DNA of 14,700 nucleotides, taken from assembly GCA_003550305.1 (NCBI GenBank), contig QKYT01000508.1, positions 45,223 to 59,922 on the forward strand. Direction: 5' to 3'. This DNA is from Glomus cerebriforme. Its lineage: Eukaryota; Glomeromycota; Glomeromycetes; Glomerales; Glomeraceae. Under the pieces are notes generated by a model that saw only the letters and a program-made list of their open reading frames with translations, was not told the origin of the DNA and ran no database searches. This document shows positions 13,958-14,700 of this stretch, piece after piece. A program made the translations under genes and the position numbers. Every line of letters begins with the position of its first letter. Position 1 is the stretch's first letter.

Positions 13958-14700
13958 TTTTTGTTAATTAAAAAATACATTCAAGTTTGGCGGTTTTGTT
14001 TATAAATATTGTAACGAATGTAAATGTAACGTTGTAATCGATCTACATACAGTATTTGCGCTAAACGGAAGTTATAAAAATGTAATTATGGTGGATTTAT
14101 AGAATTCATTGTAAACATTTTACTGTATTACAGACCATTCGTCTGCGCCTCTGCGTCTGATCTATTCTATGTTTTTTTAGAATGAAATTTTACAATGAAA
14201 TGGCGTACTGCGGCGAACTGGTAGGTGGCGTGATTATTAATTAACCTATTGATTTTTGACTTATATTAGAAATTTATAGCTAATATTGATATCTAAATAT
14301 AATCAGAATTTTTTTTTGTTTGTATCACAGCTTATTTCTGGAATATTTTTATGTACATCAGTACATGATTTACTATATTAGTTTAAGCTCGGCTATATAT
14401 TTAATGATTAAGCTGCGCCATAAATTATATTATATCCATTATAATAATAGAAAAAAATTAGGTGTTACTTATATGAATAAACCCACAAAAAAATCATGCC
14501 TGGCAGCGTCACACATTGGAATCCTCTAGTTAACTAATAATTTTAATAGTTTGACTATTCTGGTGGAGTATCCATTAAATTATCCGGCTGAAAAATAATA
14601 TTTTTATTACTGTATATTAATTATTTTAATAAACAAGAGTCCAATTTCAGGCAGGGGAGCTGGACATTTCATTAAAATGAACATACAACCTACTATAAAT
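13958..14700. other. Upstream flank of the BTB gene, no recognised gene
   Basis: No convincing reading; the plus-strand open frame 14320-14529 lacks protein-like character. TTCATTGTAAA at 14105-14115 and TTTACAATGAA at 14189-14199 form an 11-base inverted repeat around a G+C-richer loop containing the near-tandem words TCTGCGCC/TCTGCGTC. Another mixed stretch lies at 14490-14525 and a last at 14645-14670. Any promoter of the BTB gene should lie in the first few hundred bases here, but no motif is claimed. Confidence 0.4.

Noticed and set aside
14320..14529. 69-codon plus-strand reading
   Set aside because: Rich in I, Y, L and S from A/T-rich DNA, no domain, no splice or promoter support.

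Overview
The window looks like nuclear DNA of an arbuscular mycorrhizal fungus (Glomeromycotina, most like Rhizophagus). It is extremely A+T-rich. Coding stretches are split by short GT...AG introns with A/T-rich interiors. The recognisable genes belong to families hugely expanded in these fungi: BTB-BACK-TLDc proteins, protein kinases of the HRDFHNGN / DLGLSQPAN type, Sel1-repeat proteins and MATA-HMG box proteins. There are no bacterial-type operons, rRNA genes, CRISPR arrays or confident tRNAs. Three single N positions (1721, 1848, 1899) mark imperfect assembly.

Layout. At 244-758 (minus) there is a decayed, exon-like repeat cluster, followed at 811-1085 (plus) by a short acidic hypothetical reading. 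A dispersed repeat lies at 1530-1829, and an inverted copy of it lies at 11403-11575. A membrane-protein reading occupies 2030-2620 (minus), and a decayed paralogue at 10183-10765 (minus) is interrupted by a small transposon (10271-10504) with long terminal inverted repeats and a near-perfect 9-bp target duplication. Between them, in order, are a Sel1-repeat 3' end (3896-4148, minus), a dead kinase (4911-5545, plus), a BTB remnant (5566-5817, plus), a second kinase N-lobe remnant (6225-6470, plus), an intact-looking MATA-HMG gene (7419-7769, plus), a likely HMG 5' remnant (8023-8101) and a rearranged copy of the BTB-TLDc locus (8102-8701). A coding-like remnant of unknown family sits at 9396-9683.

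The right end holds an unassigned reading (about 11591-11911) and the best-preserved gene, a two-exon BTB-BACK-TLDc gene (12409-13957, minus). Even this gene carries an apparent TGA exactly at its splice junction.

The genes show no pathway relationship. The window reads as a gene graveyard and duplication hot spot in which large paralogous families are copied, truncated, rearranged and invaded by small mobile elements. The HMG gene is the one reading that looks intact; the BTB-TLDc gene is intact apart from the junction codon. No clearly new defence, metabolic or mobile system is visible. The notable content is a set of unusually readable duplication, deletion and insertion events.
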